Assembly: GCA_902494765.1 (NCBI GenBank)
Contig: CABUUK010000038.1
Location: 1 to 22,417 of the forward strand
Source of the DNA: an uncultured Collinsella sp.
GTDB taxonomy: Bacteria > Actinomycetota > Coriobacteriia > Coriobacteriales > Coriobacteriaceae
Direction of reading: 5' to 3'
Length of the DNA stretch: 22,417 nt
Made by a program: the position numbers and the translations under genes. This document shows positions 20,297 to 22,417 of the stretch, in pieces. The notes beneath the pieces are model-generated. The model did not search any database and was not told the origin of the DNA. It worked only from the letters and a program-made list of their open reading frames with translations. The stretch's first letter is position 1. Each line of letters opens with the position of its first letter.

Positions 20297-22417
20297 CTAC
20301 AGCGCGCCAGAACCGGCTTGCATCATGCCGCCGGGGCCCGAGGTCACGCCGCCGCTCACGGGCGCGGCGTTGCCGGTGTGCGGTGCCGCCGGGGCGGTAT
20401 CGCCACCGAGCGTGCCCGCCTGACGCGGTGCCGGGATCTCGCCCGTGCCGTGGCTAAAGACAAACTTGCCATCGGCCACGTCGCACAGGACGGTATCGCC
20501 CTCGCCCCACTCGCCGGCCAGGAGCTCCTCGGACAGCGGGTCCTCGATGAGCTTTTGAATGGCGCGGCGCAGCGGACGCGCACCGTTGGTGAGGTCGGTG
20601 CCCTCGGCCACGATCTTGTCATAGGCCGCATCGGTGAGCTTGATGTTCATGCCGTTGGCAATCAAACGCTGACGCAGATCGTCCACCAGCAGGTGCGCAA
20701 TCTTGGTGAGATTCTCGCCCGAGAGCTTCTGGAACACCACAATATCGTCGATACGATTGAGCAGCTCGGGGCGGAACAGGCGCTTGAGCTCGCCCATCGC
20801 ACGGCCGCGGATCTCGCTCGACGTGAGACCCTGCTCACCGGTGGTGCCAAAACCGACGCTCGCATCCTGCGCGATCTCGCGGGCGCCCACGTTGGACGTC
20901 ATGATGATCACGGTATTGCGGAAGTCGACCGTCTTGCCCTGGCTATCGGTCAGGCGGCCCTCCTCCAGCACCTGCAACAAAATGTTGAAGATGTCGGGGT
21001 GCGCCTTCTCGATCTCGTCGAACAGCACGACCGAGTACGGATGACGGCGAACGGCCTTGGTGAGCTGACCGCCCTCGTCGTGGCCCACGTAACCCGGAGG
21101 GCTACCGATGAGCTTGGAGACCTCGAACTCGCTGCCGAACTCCGACATGTCGAAGCTGATGAGCGCGTCCTTGCTGCCAAAGAGGTACTCGGCGAGCGTC
21201 TTGGCGAGCTCGGTCTTGCCTGTGCCGGTGGGACCCAGGAAGATAAAGCTGCCGCCGGGACGACGCGGGTCCTTGAGCGGCGAGCGGCTGCGGCGCACGG
21301 CCTTGGCGACGGCCTCGACTGCCTCATCCTGGCCGATGATGCGCGTCTTGAGCACGCTTTCGGTCTGCAGCAGGCGCCGGCTCTCGCTCTCGGTGAGCGA
21401 GGAAACCGGCACGCCAGAGGTCACGGACACGATGTCGGCAATCTGACTCACATCGATGGTGAGCGGGCTGGCGTCGAGCTCAGCGGTCCAGGCAGCCTTG
21501 GCCTCGGCGAGCTCAATCTCGGCGGCCTTCTGCTGCTCGGTAATCTCGGCGGCCTTGTTCATGTCGTCGCCCTCGGTGGCCTCCTGCGCGGCGGCCTTGA
21601 GCTCCTCTATGCGATGCTCGGCCTCGCGCACCGGCTCGGGCGCGCGATTCGCGGCGATGCGAGCGCGGGCACCGGCCTCGTCGATGAGGTCGATGGCCTT
21701 ATCGGGCAGGAAGCGATCCTGGATGTAGCGGTTGGAAAGGTTCGCGGCGGCCTCGATAGCACCCTGCGTATAGCGCACATGGTGATGCTCCTCGTAGCGC
21801 GGCTTGAGTGCGGTCAGGATCTTGACCGTGTCCTCGACGCTCGGCTCCTCGACATCGATGGTCTGGAAGCGACGCTCGAAGGCCGGGTCCTTGGTGAGGT
21901 ACTTGCGGAATTCCTCGGCCGTGGTGGCACCGATAATCTGAAAGGCACCGCGCGCGAGCACGGGTTTGAGCATGGAGCTCGCGTCGATGGAGCCCTCGGC
22001 AGAACCGGCACCGATGATGGTGTGCATCTCGTCGATAAACAGGATGACGTCGTCGGCTTCGGTGGCCTCCTGAATCACGTTCTTGAGGCGCTCCTCAAAC
22101 TCGCCGCGATACTTGGCGCCCGCCACGAGGCCCGGCAGGTCGAGCGTCCAAATATTCTGGTTCATGAGGTTCTCGGGCACGTTGCCGGCTGCAATCTGCT
22201 GAGCCAGGCCCTCGACGATGGCCGTCTTGCCCACGCCGGGGTCGCCCAGAATGAGCGGGTTGTTCTTGGTGCGGCGCGAAAGAATTTCCATCATACGCTG
22301 GACTTCCTTTTCGCGACCAATTACAGGGTCGAGCTCGCCGTCGCGCGCCTTCTGCGTGAGGTTGGTCGCGAACTGCTTAAGCGTATCGGTGCCACCCCCC
22401 TTTTGCTGAGAGGTATC
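20297..22417 (-). CDS. clpC: ATP-dependent Clp protease ATPase subunit ClpC (partial, N-terminus outside window)
   Basis: Hexameric AAA+ unfoldase that feeds substrates to ClpP. 706 residues are visible; the frame is open to the window edge, so the Clp_N repeats (about 150 residues) are missing. The first visible block is TLKQFATNLTQKARDG, then LDPVIGRE. First AAA+ module: GDPGVGKT, VILFIDEMHTIIGAG. A short middle region with HRIEELKAAAQ and EITEQQKAAEIELAEAK is far shorter than ClpB's, which favours ClpC. Second AAA+ module: FLGPTGTGKTEL, YSVVLFDEIEKAHPD, PELLNRIDDIVVF, NGARPLRRAIQKLIEDP. VGFG (in DASVGFGTTG) is the ClpP-docking loop. The last 50 residues are a Gly/Pro/Ala-rich tail after the normal ClpC end. 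Confidence 0.94.
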   Translation of the reverse strand, partial: DTSQQKGGGTDTLKQFATNLTQKARDGELDPVIGREKEVQRMMEILSRRTKNNPLILGDPGVGKTAIVEGLAQQIAAGNVPENLMNQNIWTLDLPGLVAGAKYRGEFEERLKNVIQEATEADDVILFIDEMHTIIGAGSAEGSIDASSMLKPVLARGAFQIIGATTAEEFRKYLTKDPAFERRFQTIDVEEPSVEDTVKILTALKPRYEEHHHVRYTQGAIEAAANLSNRYIQDRFLPDKAIDLIDEAGARARIAANRAPEPVREAEHRIEELKAAAQEATEGDDMNKAAEITEQQKAAEIELAEAKAAWTAELDASPLTIDVSQIADIVSVTSGVPVSSLTESESRRLLQTESVLKTRIIGQDEAVEAVAKAVRRSRSPLKDPRRPGGSFIFLGPTGTGKTELAKTLAEYLFGSKDALISFDMSEFGSEFEVSKLIGSPPGYVGHDEGGQLTKAVRRHPYSVVLFDEIEKAHPDIFNILLQVLEEGRLTDSQGKTVDFRNTVIIMTSNVGAREIAQDASVGFGTTGEQGLTSSEIRGRAMGELKRLFRPELLNRIDDIVVFQKLSGENLTKIAHLLVDDLRQRLIANGMNIKLTDAAYDKIVAEGTDLTNGARPLRRAIQKLIEDPLSEELLAGEWGEGDTVLCDVADGKFVFSHGTGEIPAPRQAGTLGGDTAPAAPHTGNAAPVSGGVTSGPGGMMQAGSGAL

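Overview
The window is high-GC, densely coded bacterial chromosome. The gene order, codon use and protein sequences (ruvCAB then formate-THF ligase; disA-ispD-ispF-cysS-rlmB-yacP; zinc-ribbon membrane proteins; ClpC) suggest an actinobacterium of the class Coriobacteriia, most likely a Collinsella-like gut anaerobe. That assignment is inference from family resemblance, not from a search.

Left part, plus strand (1-6856): the 3' end of an unidentified gene, then the translationally coupled Holliday-junction operon ruvC-ruvA-ruvB, then formate-tetrahydrofolate ligase (fhs) with a strong terminator, then a large zinc-ribbon/single-TM protein with an extracellular domain, closed by a 15-bp-stem terminator.

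Middle accessory island (about 6885-10198): a complete-looking IS3-family (IS150-like) element on the minus strand; a 70-bp patch with three copies of a short motif that resembles an IS21-type terminus; three head-to-tail ~63-bp palindromic units at an exact 80-bp period; a tRNA-Thr(TGU) gene on the minus strand with its own promoter and terminator; and, divergent from it, a single gene fusing an excisionase/MerR-like DNA-binding domain to a HipA-like kinase domain, with a pair of inverted 20-bp operator-like sites around its promoter.

Right-centre, minus strand (10226-15714): a tight operon disA-ispD-ispF-cysS-rlmB-yacP, with overlapping or 3-nt-spaced genes except for a 143-bp gap between cysS and rlmB. 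It joins c-di-AMP synthesis/DNA-integrity checking, the MEP isoprenoid pathway, cysteinyl-tRNA synthesis, 23S rRNA methylation and an NYN-type nuclease. Divergent from disA is a yybP-ykoY manganese riboswitch with its expression-platform terminator, controlling the Mn exporter mntP. Directly after mntP lies a classical hipB-hipA toxin-antitoxin pair; its operator repeats overlap the mntP terminator.

Right end, minus strand: pepD (M20 dipeptidase) and the 3' 83% or so of clpC, running off the window. The most interesting parts are the two different HipA-type systems within 10 kb (one fused with its own DNA-binding domain, one classical), the 80-bp-period palindromic array, and the terminator/operator overlap at mntP-hipB.
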